From assembly GCA_905236635.1 (NCBI GenBank), contig CAJOCJ010000003.1:124001-188000 (forward strand): a DNA stretch of 64,000 nt. Reading direction: 5' to 3'. The translations under genes were made by a program, and so were the position numbers. The first letter of the stretch is position 1, and each line of letters starts with the position of its first letter. The notes under the pieces were generated by a model. It saw only the letters and a list, made by a program, of their open reading frames with translations. It ran no database searches and was not told where the DNA came from. This document shows positions 47,681 through 57,941 of the stretch, one piece after another. This stretch comes from an uncultured Bacteroidales bacterium (GTDB lineage: Bacteria; Bacteroidota; Bacteroidia; Bacteroidales; F082).

Positions 47681-48846
47681 TAGTATTCAAAAATTCCGTA
47701 TTTACTCTTTATTGTGAGCTGTTTTTTGTCAGATTTCTCAACGTGACCGATGATTTGTGCCTTGATATTGAATGAGTCGGCAATCTTTATCATCTCTTCT
47801 GCCGATTTCTCGTCGGTGTAGATTTCAAGACGCGAGCCCATGTTAAACACTTTGTACATCTCCTGCCAGTCGGTGCCCGATGACTCCTGAATCATCTCGA
47901 ACAATGGTGGCAGCTCAATCATGTTATCCTTGATAATATGTAACTTGTCGATGAAATGTGTCACCTTGGTCTGTGCACCGCCGCTGCAATGAATTATGCC
48001 GTTGATTTTTCCTCTTAAATTATCTAAAATAGGCACCATCATTGGCAGATAAGTGCGGGTAGGGGCGAGTACGAGCTTGCCTACATCCACTCCAGGGACC
48101 TTCGTCGGCTCGATAAGTGTGTGATTGCCAGAATAGACGAGTTCCTCAGGTATCGAATGGTCGTAGCTCTCTTTGTATTTTTCTGCCAGATAATGTCCTA
48201 ACACGTCGTGGCGAGCCGAAGTCAAACCATTAGAACCCATGCCGCCGTTGTACTTGTCTTCGTATGTCGCTTGTCCGTATGATGCGAATCCCACGATGAC
48301 ATCGCCGGGTTGTATATGATTTTCAATGACATCCGAGCGTTTCATCCTTGTGGTAACAGTGCTGTCGACTATGATAGTTCTCACAAGGTCGCCGACGTCA
48401 GCAGTCTCGCCGCCAGTGAGGTAGATGCCCACCCCCAATGAACGCAGCTTCGCCAGGAAGTCCTCGGTGCCGTTGATGATGGCAGAAATGACTTCTCCAG
48501 GAATCAAGTTCTTGTTACGTCCTATGGTGGAGGAGAGGAGCATCTTGTCAGTGGCGCCCACGCACATCAGGTCGTCGGTGTTCATCACCACGGCGTCTTG
48601 AGCGATGCCTGCCCACACTGAGAGGTCGCCGGTCTCTTTCCAATAAAGGTATGCCAACGACGACTTCGTGCCGGCACCGTCGGCATGCATGATGTTGCAA
48701 TATTCGTCATCACCACCCAGAATGTCGGGGATAATCTTGCAGAAAGCATTGGGATACAAACCTTTGTCAAGATTTTTGATGGCGTTGTGGATGTCTTCCT
48801 TCTCTGCGGAGACGCCGCGTAGCTGATAACGTTTTTCTACTGGCAT
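47680..48846 (-). CDS. purM: Phosphoribosylformylglycinamidine cyclo-ligase (AIR synthetase)
   Basis: 388 residues of the PurM/PurL ATP-dependent superfamily: HADGAGTKSSLAYLYW, MNTDDLMCVGA and LTGGETADVGD form the active-site segments. At 388 residues with divergent ends it is the longer Bacteroidetes form of AIR synthetase. It makes aminoimidazole ribotide in purine synthesis. It starts 1 base after the OmpA-family stop. Confidence 0.9.
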   Translation of the reverse strand: MPVEKRYQLRGVSAEKEDIHNAIKNLDKGLYPNAFCKIIPDILGGDDEYCNIMHADGAGTKSSLAYLYWKETGDLSVWAGIAQDAVVMNTDDLMCVGATDKMLLSSTIGRNKNLIPGEVISAIINGTEDFLAKLRSLGVGIYLTGGETADVGDLVRTIIVDSTVTTRMKRSDVIENHIQPGDVIVGFASYGQATYEDKYNGGMGSNGLTSARHDVLGHYLAEKYKESYDHSIPEELVYSGNHTLIEPTKVPGVDVGKLVLAPTRTYLPMMVPILDNLRGKINGIIHCSGGAQTKVTHFIDKLHIIKDNMIELPPLFEMIQESSGTDWQEMYKVFNMGSRLEIYTDEKSAEEMIKIADSFNIKAQIIGHVEKSDKKQLTIKSKYGIFEY

Positions 48847-48847
48847 T

Positions 48848-51271
48848 TTATTTGAAAATCAATTTATGTTCGTCGGTGTTAAACTCAAAGCTACCAAACT
48901 GTTTCAGGGCTTTCTGTCCGATTACCCAGTCGTATTTCAGGCTGTTGACCACTGTTACCTCAATGTTTTCGACTGTCCTGTCAGCGATGCGCATCTCTCT
49001 GATGACGAACTGTGAACGGTCTTTGACCTTACCAGCCATGATGATCTTGTCGATGTTGTCGCCAATGAAGTCATTCTTCGTGATAACGCCGTTGTTAAGC
49101 AACTCCATCACTTTTTGTTGTGACACACTGAAGTCGGTGTCGCGGTCGTAGATGATAAACTCGGTATATGCGTTCACGTAGCTCTTGAATGAAAAGTAGC
49201 CTTGTTTGTTCTGTGTGAATTCTACCTTGTTGTCGTCAGGATTCAAGCTTATTGTCGCTATCTGGTCGTCGCCGACATCCTCGCGAGGCTTGAAGTCGCG
49301 GCTGAGCACCTTGAATTCCGTTCTACGGTTGAGCTGATGAGCACGTTCTCTCTGTGCCTCGGTAGGCAGCTTGTTGATATATTCTTCTGTCAATTTGACG
49401 CCATCGACGGTTCTAGGCACGCGTTCGCCATAGCCTTTGGCGGTGAGTCGCAGCGGGTCGATGCCACGTAGGACGAGGTAGTCGCATACCGACTGGGCAC
49501 GTTTCTGCGACAGTATGTCGTTGCTTGCCTCGGTGCCACGGTTATCGGTGTGAGAGCCGAGTTCGACGGTGATGTTCGGGTTGACCTGCAGAATCTCAAT
49601 AAGACCTTGCAGCGAGTCTTCAAACTGTGGCAGGAGGTCCCATTTGCCGAGTTCATATTGTATCTCCGGAAGCACCACCGTTCCTGTCGGAATCATAGAG
49701 ATCTCGTAAGAAGGAGTGAAGTCGTGGCTGAACTCAAGTCCTATGGTGTTGATGGTATCGGTCATGGTGAAGAAGTTGTTCTTCTCTATCGTCAAGACGT
49801 AAATATTGCCGACATTCAGCACGCCCTCGTTAAACTGGAATGTTCCTTTGTCGCTCGACAATGTCGTTGCCTTTGTGCCGTCAGTTCCTGCTATGCTCAC
49901 GCTAGCACCTCCTACATACTGAAGGGTGCTCTCGTTTTTGATTGTGCCGTTGACAGTCAACGCGATTGGTGGCTCTATGAAGTAATAGATGTCGTCGTCT
50001 TGTCCGTTGCGGCTTCCTCTGTTAGAGGAGAAGAATCCGCGTTCCTCAGTGGGGTGGAAGACGATGCTGAAGTCGTTGCCTGTTGAGTTGATAGGCGACT
50101 TCAGGTTCACCGGCACCGACCAGTTGCCAGCGGTGTCGATAGTGGTCATGAAGATGTCAAGACCTCCCATGCCGCCGTGGCCGTCCGACGAGAAGTACAG
50201 CGTGCTGTCGTTGCGCAGGAAAGGAAACATCTCATCGCCGGGGGTGTTTACCACATCCCCGAGGTTGAATGGACGTCCGAACTTTCCGTTTTTGTCTTTG
50301 ATGGTCATCCAGATGTCTTTGCCGCCAAGGCCGCCACGGCGGTCGGCTGCGAAGTACATGATGGTCTCATCGGAGTTCAGGGTTGGATGTCCCACTATTT
50401 CGAGCGAGTCGACGCCTGCAATCTCCACTACTTCGCCTTCTCCGAAAGAAGAGCCGGTACGTCTTGACTTCATAATCTGGCATCCTGACTGACGACGTTT
50501 TTCGTTAGGGCAACGTGTGAAATACACGTCGGAGAACGACTTCGTGAAGAACGGCATGCCTTCGCTGCCTTTGGTGTTAAGTCCGCCTTCCTCGTCGACG
50601 AGTTCTGGTTTGTCCCAGTTGCCTTTCTTGTCTTGATGTGACTTATAAAAATCGGCAAAATGTTGTCCTGTGATGCCGTCTTTTTCCTTTGCTATGCCAC
50701 CTTCGCGTGTAGAGGTGAAGATGATGTCGTTGAAACCGGTTGATATCCATGCCACCCCGAAGTCCGACGCCTTAGAGTCAAAAGCCTTCACCTTTGTCAC
50801 CTCGTATTTCGACGGATACTCAAGCCATTCCTTGATATTTGCGATGTCTTCCGCCGCCCTCTGTCCACGCGGGTCGTCGGGGACGAGCTCGGTGTATTTG
50901 TTATACATCTCCAATGCCTCGTCGTATTTCTCGTTGCGTTTCAGCATGTCGCCGTAATGCAGGTAGAAGATGGGGTTGCTCTTCGGGAACTCGCTCTTGA
51001 GCACACGTTTGTACTGCGCCGCCGCCTGTCGGGTGTTCTCTGTGAGTCTGTAACACTCGCCGAGCTGGTAGGTGATACGCATGCGCTCGTCCTCGTATTT
51101 CTTCTTTTTCACCTTCTTGATGGCCTTCTTGTAGCGCTCTATGGCAACGCTGTACTGACCTCTCTCGAAGGCGGTGTCGGCGCTCTTGGCAGGGCTACGA
51201 CGCTGAGCGTCAAGAGGTTGAGCTATTCCGAGTAATATCGCTAATAATATGAAAAACAGTTTTTTCGACAT
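48848..51271 (-). CDS. OmpA-family, PorE-like outer membrane protein
   Basis: 807 residues from MSKKLFFILLAILLG (the frame extends 23 codons; this Met starts the signal peptide). TPR repeats near 25-130, a PD40-type beta-propeller near 150-430 (with GIIFTSTREGG, YFAADRRGG and YFSSDGHGG units), a carboxypeptidase regulatory-like domain near 430-510, an OmpA peptidoglycan-binding domain near 530-650 (ELGSHTDNRGTEASNDILSQKRA). This is the order of T9SS protein PorE. The extra C-terminal part (about 690-807) looks like a retropepsin-like domain (VIGQKALKQFGSFEFN) with DRDTD where the DTG/DSG motif is expected. First gene of an operon with purM, prfA and pyrF; a -7 box TATCTTTG is at 51299-51306. 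Confidence 0.87.
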   Translation of the reverse strand: MSKKLFFILLAILLGIAQPLDAQRRSPAKSADTAFERGQYSVAIERYKKAIKKVKKKKYEDERMRITYQLGECYRLTENTRQAAAQYKRVLKSEFPKSNPIFYLHYGDMLKRNEKYDEALEMYNKYTELVPDDPRGQRAAEDIANIKEWLEYPSKYEVTKVKAFDSKASDFGVAWISTGFNDIIFTSTREGGIAKEKDGITGQHFADFYKSHQDKKGNWDKPELVDEEGGLNTKGSEGMPFFTKSFSDVYFTRCPNEKRRQSGCQIMKSRRTGSSFGEGEVVEIAGVDSLEIVGHPTLNSDETIMYFAADRRGGLGGKDIWMTIKDKNGKFGRPFNLGDVVNTPGDEMFPFLRNDSTLYFSSDGHGGMGGLDIFMTTIDTAGNWSVPVNLKSPINSTGNDFSIVFHPTEERGFFSSNRGSRNGQDDDIYYFIEPPIALTVNGTIKNESTLQYVGGASVSIAGTDGTKATTLSSDKGTFQFNEGVLNVGNIYVLTIEKNNFFTMTDTINTIGLEFSHDFTPSYEISMIPTGTVVLPEIQYELGKWDLLPQFEDSLQGLIEILQVNPNITVELGSHTDNRGTEASNDILSQKRAQSVCDYLVLRGIDPLRLTAKGYGERVPRTVDGVKLTEEYINKLPTEAQRERAHQLNRRTEFKVLSRDFKPREDVGDDQIATISLNPDDNKVEFTQNKQGYFSFKSYVNAYTEFIIYDRDTDFSVSQQKVMELLNNGVITKNDFIGDNIDKIIMAGKVKDRSQFVIREMRIADRTVENIEVTVVNSLKYDWVIGQKALKQFGSFEFNTDEHKLIFK

Positions 51272-51298
51272 AGAACTTTCCTTTTCTATATTAAACAA

Positions 51299-51306
51299 CA
51301 AAGATA
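51299..51306 (-). promoter_or_regulatory. Promoter -7 box of the ompA-purM-prfA-pyrF operon
   Basis: TATCTTTG on the minus strand, 27 bases before the chosen start codon. Confidence 0.6.
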
Positions 51307-51346
51307 CAAAATCATTGTATATCAAGGTCGTTTTTTGCAAAAAAAA

Positions 51347-51376
51347 TGTAGAGACGTGCCATGGCGCGTCTCTACA
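51347..51376. repeat. Palindromic repeat (GTRGAGACG family), copy 3
   Basis: TGTAGAGACG, TGCCATGGCG, CGTCTCTACA: identical to the copy at 7271-7300 apart from the paired change G-C to A-T in the stem. It lies between secDF and the ompA operon. Confidence 0.85.
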
Positions 51377-51394
51377 TTAAATATGTGTCAACAC

Positions 51395-54300
51395 CTATTT
51401 TCTTTTCTTATCTTCTGCTTCGAGAAGTTTAGCATCGACCTTTTTGCCACGGAACAGCATGTAAGCCACCGGTGAGGCGATGAACAATGATGAGAATGTA
51501 CCTGCGAAGATACCTACGAGCAACGCGAACACGAAGCCACGGATTGTCTCACCACCGAAGATGAAGATAGCGAGCAACACCACCAATGTTGAACCTGATG
51601 TGTTGATTGAACGGAGCAAGGTGCTGTTGACACCGTCGTTCATTCTCTCATACCAGCTTCTCTTTGGATAGAGTGTCACATTCTCACGGATACGGTCGAA
51701 GATAACCACTGTGTTGTTGATTGAGTAACCGATGATGGTCAAGACAGCGGCGATGAACGATTGGTCAACCTCCATTGAGAACGGCAGGATGTTGTAGAAC
51801 AACGAGTACATTCCGATCACGATGATGGTATCGTGTGCCAGTGCCACGATTGAAGAGGCACCATACTGCCATCTCTTGAAACGGATGGCGATGTACACGA
51901 AGATGACCACCAATGAGATGATGACAGCCCAGATAGCCTTACGTGTCACGTCGTCGGCGATGGTAGCACCCACTTTCTGTGATGACATGATACCGAGCAT
52001 CATATCGCTCTTCTCGCTGTCGGATGTGAACTGGTCGTATGTCATGTCTTTGCTGAAGAAGCCTTTCAAGCCTTCATAAAGCATGCCTTGGATCTTAGCG
52101 TCAATCTCAGGATCGTTGCTGTTGATTTCATATTTGGTAGTGATCTTCACCTGACGGCTCGGACCGTATGTCTTCACCTCAGGAGCGTCGTCTTTGAACT
52201 CTGGCACGTTGGCGAGAGCCTCACGAATCTGAGCGACTGACACTTCCTTGTCGAAGCGGACCACGTAGTTACGACCACCCTGGAAGTCGATGCCGAGGTT
52301 GAGACCGCGTGTTGCCAATGAGGCAAAGCTGATGACGATCATGATACCGCCGATGATGAATGCTGTCTTACCGAACTTGATGAAGTTGAAGTGTGTGTTC
52401 TTCAAGAAGTTACGTGTCATATTGGTCGAGAACTTGACCTCTCTGTCTTTGTCAAGCCATCTCTCGAGGATGAGACGTGTGATGAAGATTGAAGTGAACA
52501 ACGAGGTGCAGATACCGATCATCAAGGTTGTTGCGAAGCCCTGGACAGGACCTGTACCGAACTCGAACAGGATGAAACCTGTCAAGAAGGTTGTGATCTG
52601 ACCGTCTAAGATAGCTGAATAAGCTGCCTTGAAACCGTCGGCGACGGCGAGACGGATGCCTTTACCTGCTGCAATCTCTTCCTTGATACGCTCGAAGATA
52701 ATGACGTTAGAGTCAACAGCCATACCAAGGGTGAGGACTATACCTGCGATACCGGGCAGTGTCAACACTGTTCCGAATGAGGCGATGACGCCGAAGAAGA
52801 ACAGGATATTCACGAGCAACGCGATGTCGGCTGCGATACCGGCTCTGCTGTAGAAGAATATCATGTAGATGAGCACGAGGCAGAATGCGATGATGAATGA
52901 CCAGAAACCTGATGTGATAGCTTCCTGACCGAGTGAAGGACCGACGACGTTCTCTTCGAGGATACGAGCCGGAGCCGGCAACTTACCTGCCTTGAGGATG
53001 TTGGCCAAGTCCTGAGCCTCTTCCACTGTCATGTCACCACCAGAGATCTGTGAGCGGCCGCCCGGGATCTCGTCGTTGACGACAGGGTAGGAGTAGACAT
53101 AGTTATCAAGCACGATAGCCACCTGACGGCCGATGTTGTCGCCTGTCAAGCGTTTCCATGCCTTGGCACCTTCTGTGTTCATCTGGATTGTCACCTCGAC
53201 GCGACCGTTCTGGTCGTAGTCCTGACGTGCCTCTGTGACGACTTCGCCACCTAGTGAACACTTGTTGTCGCGGTTAGCCTTCAATGCTACGAGGTCTATA
53301 AATTCGACGTTGCTGCCTTCAGCGACCTTGTTAGGCTTCACGCACCATGCAAATCTGAGGTTACGTGGGAACACCGATGAGGTGAGCTTTAACATTCTGT
53401 TGATGTTGGCGGTATCTTTAACCATTGCCATACCAACGCGTGCTGTCTCACCAGGAACCAGCTGACCCATGTTGTTCTGATAGTATGATGGGGTGAGGAC
53501 GGTGTACAACGGGTTGTTGGCCATATACTCCTCACGGGCCTTGGTCTGAGCCTGCTGTAATGAGTCTTCTGCACTCATCTGGCTGAGAAGAGCGACATCT
53601 TCGCCTTCTGCTTCTTCTGCCTTTTCAATCTCACCGTCGTCAGCTTTCTGAGCCTTCTCGAGCTGAGCCAAACGAGCGTTGGCTTCATCGAAATACTGAT
53701 AAATCTCTGAGAAGTTGTATGTCTCCCAGAACTCGAGCTGAGCGGTACCCTGTAACAGCTTGCGTACACGCTTCGGGTCTTTGATACCCGGGAGCTCGAC
53801 GAGGATACGGCCTGAGCCTTCCAGTTTCTGGATGTTAGGCTGAGCCACACCGAAACGGTCGATACGTGTTCTCAAAATCTGATATGAACGGTCAATGGCA
53901 CTGTCGGTCTCTTCTTTGATGACCTTCAACACTTCGTCGTTTGTCGAGTTGACGGTGATGCCTTTGTCTTTGAATTCATACAGGAAAATTGAGGCGAGAC
54001 GTGCATTCGGGTCAATCTTTGCGTAAGCTTCGCCGAAGAGGTCAACGAAGTCCTTCTGGCTGTTGAGGTGCTGCTCGTTAGCCTCACGCATTGCTGCTCT
54101 GAATGTTTCGTCATTGCTATTTCCGGCAAGAGCTATGATGATGTCAGGCACCGACACTTCCATCATAACGTTCATACCACCCTTAAGGTCAAGGCCGAGG
54201 TTCAACTCCTGCTCCTTGCACTTGCGGTAGTCTTGCCACATGTAAACTTTAATGTTACCAACTGAGTCGAGATAATAAGTCTCTTTTGCTGTCTTGATAG

Positions 54301-54493
54301 AGTCAAGATAGTACTCGTAGGCATTCTGGTCACCATTGGCCATCTGTTCGGCTATGGCAACAGTCTTCGGACTTTCAGCATAGGCTTTTGCTTTACTTTC
54401 CACGTGCCTTGTCACGAACGTAAATGACAACTGATACACTGTGAAAAGTGCCAATAATAATGCCAAAAGCTTAATAACTCCTTTGTTCTGCAT
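51395..54493 (-). CDS. secDF: Protein translocase subunit SecDF (fused)
   Basis: 1032 residues. The SecD half has an N-terminal membrane helix, a long periplasmic P1 domain (with LNLGLDLKGGMNVMMEV and LVELPGIKDPKRVRKLLQGTAQLEFWET), then six membrane helices; the SecF half (about 690-1010) starts with LNLGIDFQGG. The P1 region has an added low-complexity Glu/Ala-rich segment near 290-320 (KAEEAEGEDVA). It uses the proton gradient to help release exported proteins, and serves all signal-peptide proteins of this window. Fusion of SecD and SecF is the usual Bacteroidetes arrangement. Confidence 0.97.
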   Translation of the reverse strand: MQNKGVIKLLALLLALFTVYQLSFTFVTRHVESKAKAYAESPKTVAIAEQMANGDQNAYEYYLDSIKTAKETYYLDSVGNIKVYMWQDYRKCKEQELNLGLDLKGGMNVMMEVSVPDIIIALAGNSNDETFRAAMREANEQHLNSQKDFVDLFGEAYAKIDPNARLASIFLYEFKDKGITVNSTNDEVLKVIKEETDSAIDRSYQILRTRIDRFGVAQPNIQKLEGSGRILVELPGIKDPKRVRKLLQGTAQLEFWETYNFSEIYQYFDEANARLAQLEKAQKADDGEIEKAEEAEGEDVALLSQMSAEDSLQQAQTKAREEYMANNPLYTVLTPSYYQNNMGQLVPGETARVGMAMVKDTANINRMLKLTSSVFPRNLRFAWCVKPNKVAEGSNVEFIDLVALKANRDNKCSLGGEVVTEARQDYDQNGRVEVTIQMNTEGAKAWKRLTGDNIGRQVAIVLDNYVYSYPVVNDEIPGGRSQISGGDMTVEEAQDLANILKAGKLPAPARILEENVVGPSLGQEAITSGFWSFIIAFCLVLIYMIFFYSRAGIAADIALLVNILFFFGVIASFGTVLTLPGIAGIVLTLGMAVDSNVIIFERIKEEIAAGKGIRLAVADGFKAAYSAILDGQITTFLTGFILFEFGTGPVQGFATTLMIGICTSLFTSIFITRLILERWLDKDREVKFSTNMTRNFLKNTHFNFIKFGKTAFIIGGIMIVISFASLATRGLNLGIDFQGGRNYVVRFDKEVSVAQIREALANVPEFKDDAPEVKTYGPSRQVKITTKYEINSNDPEIDAKIQGMLYEGLKGFFSKDMTYDQFTSDSEKSDMMLGIMSSQKVGATIADDVTRKAIWAVIISLVVIFVYIAIRFKRWQYGASSIVALAHDTIIVIGMYSLFYNILPFSMEVDQSFIAAVLTIIGYSINNTVVIFDRIRENVTLYPKRSWYERMNDGVNSTLLRSINTSGSTLVVLLAIFIFGGETIRGFVFALLVGIFAGTFSSLFIASPVAYMLFRGKKVDAKLLEAEDKKRK

Positions 54494-54555
54494 TGTAAAT
54501 CAATTATTTATAATTAAACTTTTTTTAAATTTCCAATACTAAAATTTTTAGCGTG

Positions 54556-54563
54556 CAAAAATA
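54556..54563 (-). promoter_or_regulatory. Promoter -7 box of secDF
   Basis: TATTTTTG on the minus strand, 62 bases before the start codon. Confidence 0.55.
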
Positions 54564-54594
54564 CGACATTTTTCAATGCAAACAAAATATTTTT

Positions 54595-55908
54595 TTAATA
54601 TTTTATCCACTTGAAGATTTCTTTCCAGGAAACCTTTTTGCCGTACATCAGAATGCCGGTGCGGTAGATCTTGCTAGCCAGCCATGTGAAGATGATGAAA
54701 GTGACAAATAATAAGGCCACCGACGTCACCACCTGCCAGTTTGGCACACCGAACGGGATGCGTAGCATCATGGCAACAGGCGAGGTGAACGGAATCATTG
54801 ACAGCCAAAGACTTATAGAACTGTCAGGGGCGTTGGCGATGATGGTGGAACATACCATCGGGATGATCAAAAGCAACGAGATAGGCGTCACAAACTGCTG
54901 GGTGTCAGTCTCGTTGTCGACAGCCGAGCCGACAGCGGCAAACATGGCCGAATACAGGAAATATCCTCCGATGAAATAGAAGAGGAAGCACCATAAGACG
55001 GTCTTGAAATTGATGGAATGTATGATGTCGAAAGCCTTTGTCAAGACCTCGTTACTATCTGTATTTGCTGCTGTTTCCATAATCTGCTCGGTCATGGCAG
55101 TGCCTGTAGAGAACACCTCTTGAACGGGTAGGAACGCCGACACGGCAAAATATATTCCAGTGGTGAGAATTGCCCATAGCAGGAACTGTGTCAACCCAAC
55201 GAGCGCGATGCCTATGATCTTGCCCATCATCAGCTCGAAAGGCTTGACAGAACTGATGATTACCTCGATGATACGGTTGGTCTTCTCTTCGATGACGCCA
55301 CGCATCACCTGATTGCCGAAAAGGAATATCACAAAATAAATCACCATGGCAAGGACGATGCCGAGCAGGAACTCGAACTCACCAAAGCTCTTCTTCTCCA
55401 CGTTCTCGTCTTCGCTCATCCTTATGGATTGCACGTAAATACTGGTGTTTGCAGCCTTCACGATGGCGGGGTCGATGCCCGAAGCAAGTAGTTTTTTATG
55501 CTCTATAACCGTCTTCATCGTGCTGTTGATGTATTCGGTGAGCGTCATCGGGATCTGTTTCATGCTGTAAATTTCAGCGTTGACAGGCAGATTCAGCGAG
55601 GTGCCTGGGATGTAGAGCACACCGTCGTAAACGCCTTCACGAACCAGATTTTTCGCGTCAGCGAGATCGTTGTCTATATATACAAAGGTGTTGACGTCGG
55701 TGTCTTTGAACTTCCCGACAAACAGCGTCGATTCATCGCGTACCGCAATGGTTTTCTTCTCGTCGAATTTTTCTGAATTTAACATCAAAATTGCCGGAAG
55801 GAACATCAAGGCGGCGAAAAATATAGGCGCCAGGAAGGTGATTAGTAGAAACGAACGCTTCTTGACACGGGTGAGATATTCTCTTTCTATGATGATGCCT
55901 ATTTTCAT
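54595..55908 (-). CDS. ABC-2 type transporter permease (NatB-like)
   Basis: 437 residues from MKIGIIIEREYLTRVKK (12 codons inside the open frame, where a start fits the preceding ATPase gene end). The first membrane helix (SFLLITFLAPIFFAALMFL) is followed by an extracytoplasmic domain of about 150 residues and then five or more helices in the C-terminal half. The pattern and size match NatB/ABC-2 permeases that pair with a separate ATPase. It starts 10 bases after the ATPase stop, so the two form one transporter. Substrate unknown. Confidence 0.88.
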   Translation of the reverse strand: MKIGIIIEREYLTRVKKRSFLLITFLAPIFFAALMFLPAILMLNSEKFDEKKTIAVRDESTLFVGKFKDTDVNTFVYIDNDLADAKNLVREGVYDGVLYIPGTSLNLPVNAEIYSMKQIPMTLTEYINSTMKTVIEHKKLLASGIDPAIVKAANTSIYVQSIRMSEDENVEKKSFGEFEFLLGIVLAMVIYFVIFLFGNQVMRGVIEEKTNRIIEVIISSVKPFELMMGKIIGIALVGLTQFLLWAILTTGIYFAVSAFLPVQEVFSTGTAMTEQIMETAANTDSNEVLTKAFDIIHSINFKTVLWCFLFYFIGGYFLYSAMFAAVGSAVDNETDTQQFVTPISLLLIIPMVCSTIIANAPDSSISLWLSMIPFTSPVAMMLRIPFGVPNWQVVTSVALLFVTFIIFTWLASKIYRTGILMYGKKVSWKEIFKWIKY

Positions 55909-55918
55909 AAGTCGTTGA

Positions 55919-56779
55919 TTATGATTTATTTGAAGATGAGACAAGGTTGATGAAGATGTCGTTTATCGACGGTAAAATCTCGTTGAAAGAAACGAGCTCA
56001 CCTTTGTCGATTATCTCGCGAATCACATCGTTAGGATTCATCGAGTTGACGGTCTGATGTATTTCTTCACCTCCGTCGAAAGGCTTGTAAACGACGTCAT
56101 AGCTGTGGTTCTTGTATTGCTGCTTGATGTCTTTAACGCTGCCTTCGAGTATCTTCTCGCCCTTGTTGATGAGCATGATGTTGTCGCAGAGCTCCTCGAC
56201 CGACGCCATGTTATGTGTGGAGAATAATATCGTTGCGCCTTTGTCGCGCAGCTCAAGGATCTCTTGTTTCAAAAGGTTGACGTTTATCGGGTCGAAGCCT
56301 GAGAAAGGCTCGTCGAAGATCAGTAGTTTAGGTTCGTGGATGACGGTGACTATAAACTGCACCTTCTGCTGCATGCCTTTGCTGAGCTCCTCCACTTTCT
56401 TGTCCCACCAGCTGGCGATGCCGAACTTCATAAACCAATGGCGTAGGCGTTTGTCGGCTTCTTTTTTGTCCATGCCCTTGAGCTGCGCGAGGTAGATGGC
56501 CTGTTCGCCGACCTTCATCTTCTTGTAAAGTCCGCGCTCCTCGGGGAGGTATCCGATGTTGGCTATATCATTGGGACTCAATGGCTTGCCGTCGAGCAGC
56601 ACCTGTCCCGAGTCAGGCATGGTGATCTGGTTTAATATTCTGATGAGCGTGGTCTTGCCCGCTCCGTTAGGTCCCAACAGTCCGTAGATGCTTTGCTGCG
56701 GCACCTTGATAGAGATGTCGTTGAGCACTTTTTTTGTGTCATACGTCTTTGAGACATTGTTTATTTCTAGATAATTCAT
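55919..56779 (-). CDS. ABC transporter ATPase, NatA-like
   Basis: 286 residues. Walker A GPNGAGKTTL, signature LSKGMQQKVQFIVTV, Walker B KLLIFDEPFSGFDP and switch region LFSTHNMASVEE. A C-terminal extension of about 75 residues is typical for NatA-type ATPases. It partners with the permease encoded next. It starts 6 bases after dnaJ, so it may be cotranscribed with the chaperones. Confidence 0.92.
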   Translation of the reverse strand: MNYLEINNVSKTYDTKKVLNDISIKVPQQSIYGLLGPNGAGKTTLIRILNQITMPDSGQVLLDGKPLSPNDIANIGYLPEERGLYKKMKVGEQAIYLAQLKGMDKKEADKRLRHWFMKFGIASWWDKKVEELSKGMQQKVQFIVTVIHEPKLLIFDEPFSGFDPINVNLLKQEILELRDKGATILFSTHNMASVEELCDNIMLINKGEKILEGSVKDIKQQYKNHSYDVVYKPFDGGEEIHQTVNSMNPNDVIREIIDKGELVSFNEILPSINDIFINLVSSSNKS

Positions 56780-56785
56780 GTATTT

Positions 56786-57928
56786 TTAGCTGAAGAAGTC
56801 TCTAATCTTGTCGAAGACGCCTTTGTCGTTGGCGCCGGGATGCGGCTTGAAGTTCTCGCTCTCGAGCAGCTCTTTCATCAGTTTTTCCTCGTCTTTCGAC
56901 AGTTTCTTCGGGGTCCACACGTTGAGGTTCACTATGAGGTCGCCGACTCTGTTTTTGCTGTTGATGAGAGGCAGGCCTTTGCCTTTTACGCGGATGATGT
57001 CGCCGCTCTGTGCGCCTGCCGGAATCTTCACGTTGACGGTGCCGCCGATGCAAGGCACGTCGATGTTACATCCCAGTGCTGCCTGCGGTAAGCTGATGAA
57101 GAGGTTATGGATGAGGTCGCAGTCGTCGCGTTCGAAGTCTTTGCTCTTCTCTTCCTCGATGAGGATGAGCAGGTCGCCCGCTATGCCGTTACGTGCGCCG
57201 GCGTTGCCTTTGCCGCGCACCGACAGCTGCATGCCCTCGGCAACGCCGGCGGGGATGTCGAGCTCGATGACCTCTTCGCCTTTGACGATGCCGTCGCCGT
57301 TGCAGGCCGAGCATTTCTTCTTTATCACCTTGCCTTCGCCGCCGCAGACGTTACATGTCGAGACCTGTGTGAAGAAACCGGAGCGCATCACACGCTGTCC
57401 CTTGCCGCCGCAGGCCTTGCATGTCTCCATCTGGCCGTCTTCCGAGCCGCTGCCGTTACATTTCTGGCATGGCACGTATTTGTTGACTTTTATCTTTTTC
57501 TTGACGCCGGTGCTTATCTCCTCGAGTGTCAGCTTGACGCGCACCCTAAGGTTAGAGCCTCTATAGACTGGACGCTGGGCGCCGCCGCCACCGAAGCCGC
57601 CACCGAAGTTGAAGCCGAAGCCGCCACCGAACAGGTCGCCTAGGATGTCGCCGAACTGACTGAAGATATCGTTCATCGACGCACCGCTGAAGTCCTGTCC
57701 GTTGACGCCGGCATGACCGTAACGGTCGTAACGCGCGCGTTTGTCAGGATCGCTGAGCACGCCATAGGCTTCGGCAGCCTCCTTGAACTTCTCTTCTGCC
57801 TCTTTGTCACCCGGGTTCCTGTCAGGATGATACTGTAGCGCCTTCTTACGGTACGCCTTCTTTATCTCTTCGGCTGAGGCGTTCTTCGCGACCTCCAGCA
57901 CCTCGTAGTAATCTCGTTTCTCTGCCAT
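56786..57928 (-). CDS. dnaJ: Chaperone protein DnaJ
   Basis: 380 residues. The J-domain has the HPD motif ([18 protein letters not shown]). A Gly/Phe-rich region follows, then four zinc-binding CxxCxGxG-like repeats ([32 protein letters not shown]) and the C-terminal substrate-binding domains. It brings unfolded clients to DnaK and stimulates its ATPase. dnaK is not in the window. It starts 13 bases after grpE. Confidence 0.97.
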   Translation of the reverse strand: MAEKRDYYEVLEVAKNASAEEIKKAYRKKALQYHPDRNPGDKEAEEKFKEAAEAYGVLSDPDKRARYDRYGHAGVNGQDFSGASMNDIFSQFGDILGDLFGGGFGFNFGGGFGGGGAQRPVYRGSNLRVRVKLTLEEISTGVKKKIKVNKYVPCQKCNGSGSEDGQMETCKACGGKGQRVMRSGFFTQVSTCNVCGGEGKVIKKKCSACNGDGIVKGEEVIELDIPAGVAEGMQLSVRGKGNAGARNGIAGDLLILIEEEKSKDFERDDCDLIHNLFISLPQAALGCNIDVPCIGGTVNVKIPAGAQSGDIIRVKGKGLPLINSKNRVGDLIVNLNVWTPKKLSKDEEKLMKELLESENFKPHPGANDKGVFDKIRDFFS

Positions 57929-57941
57929 TGTCTATTGGTTT

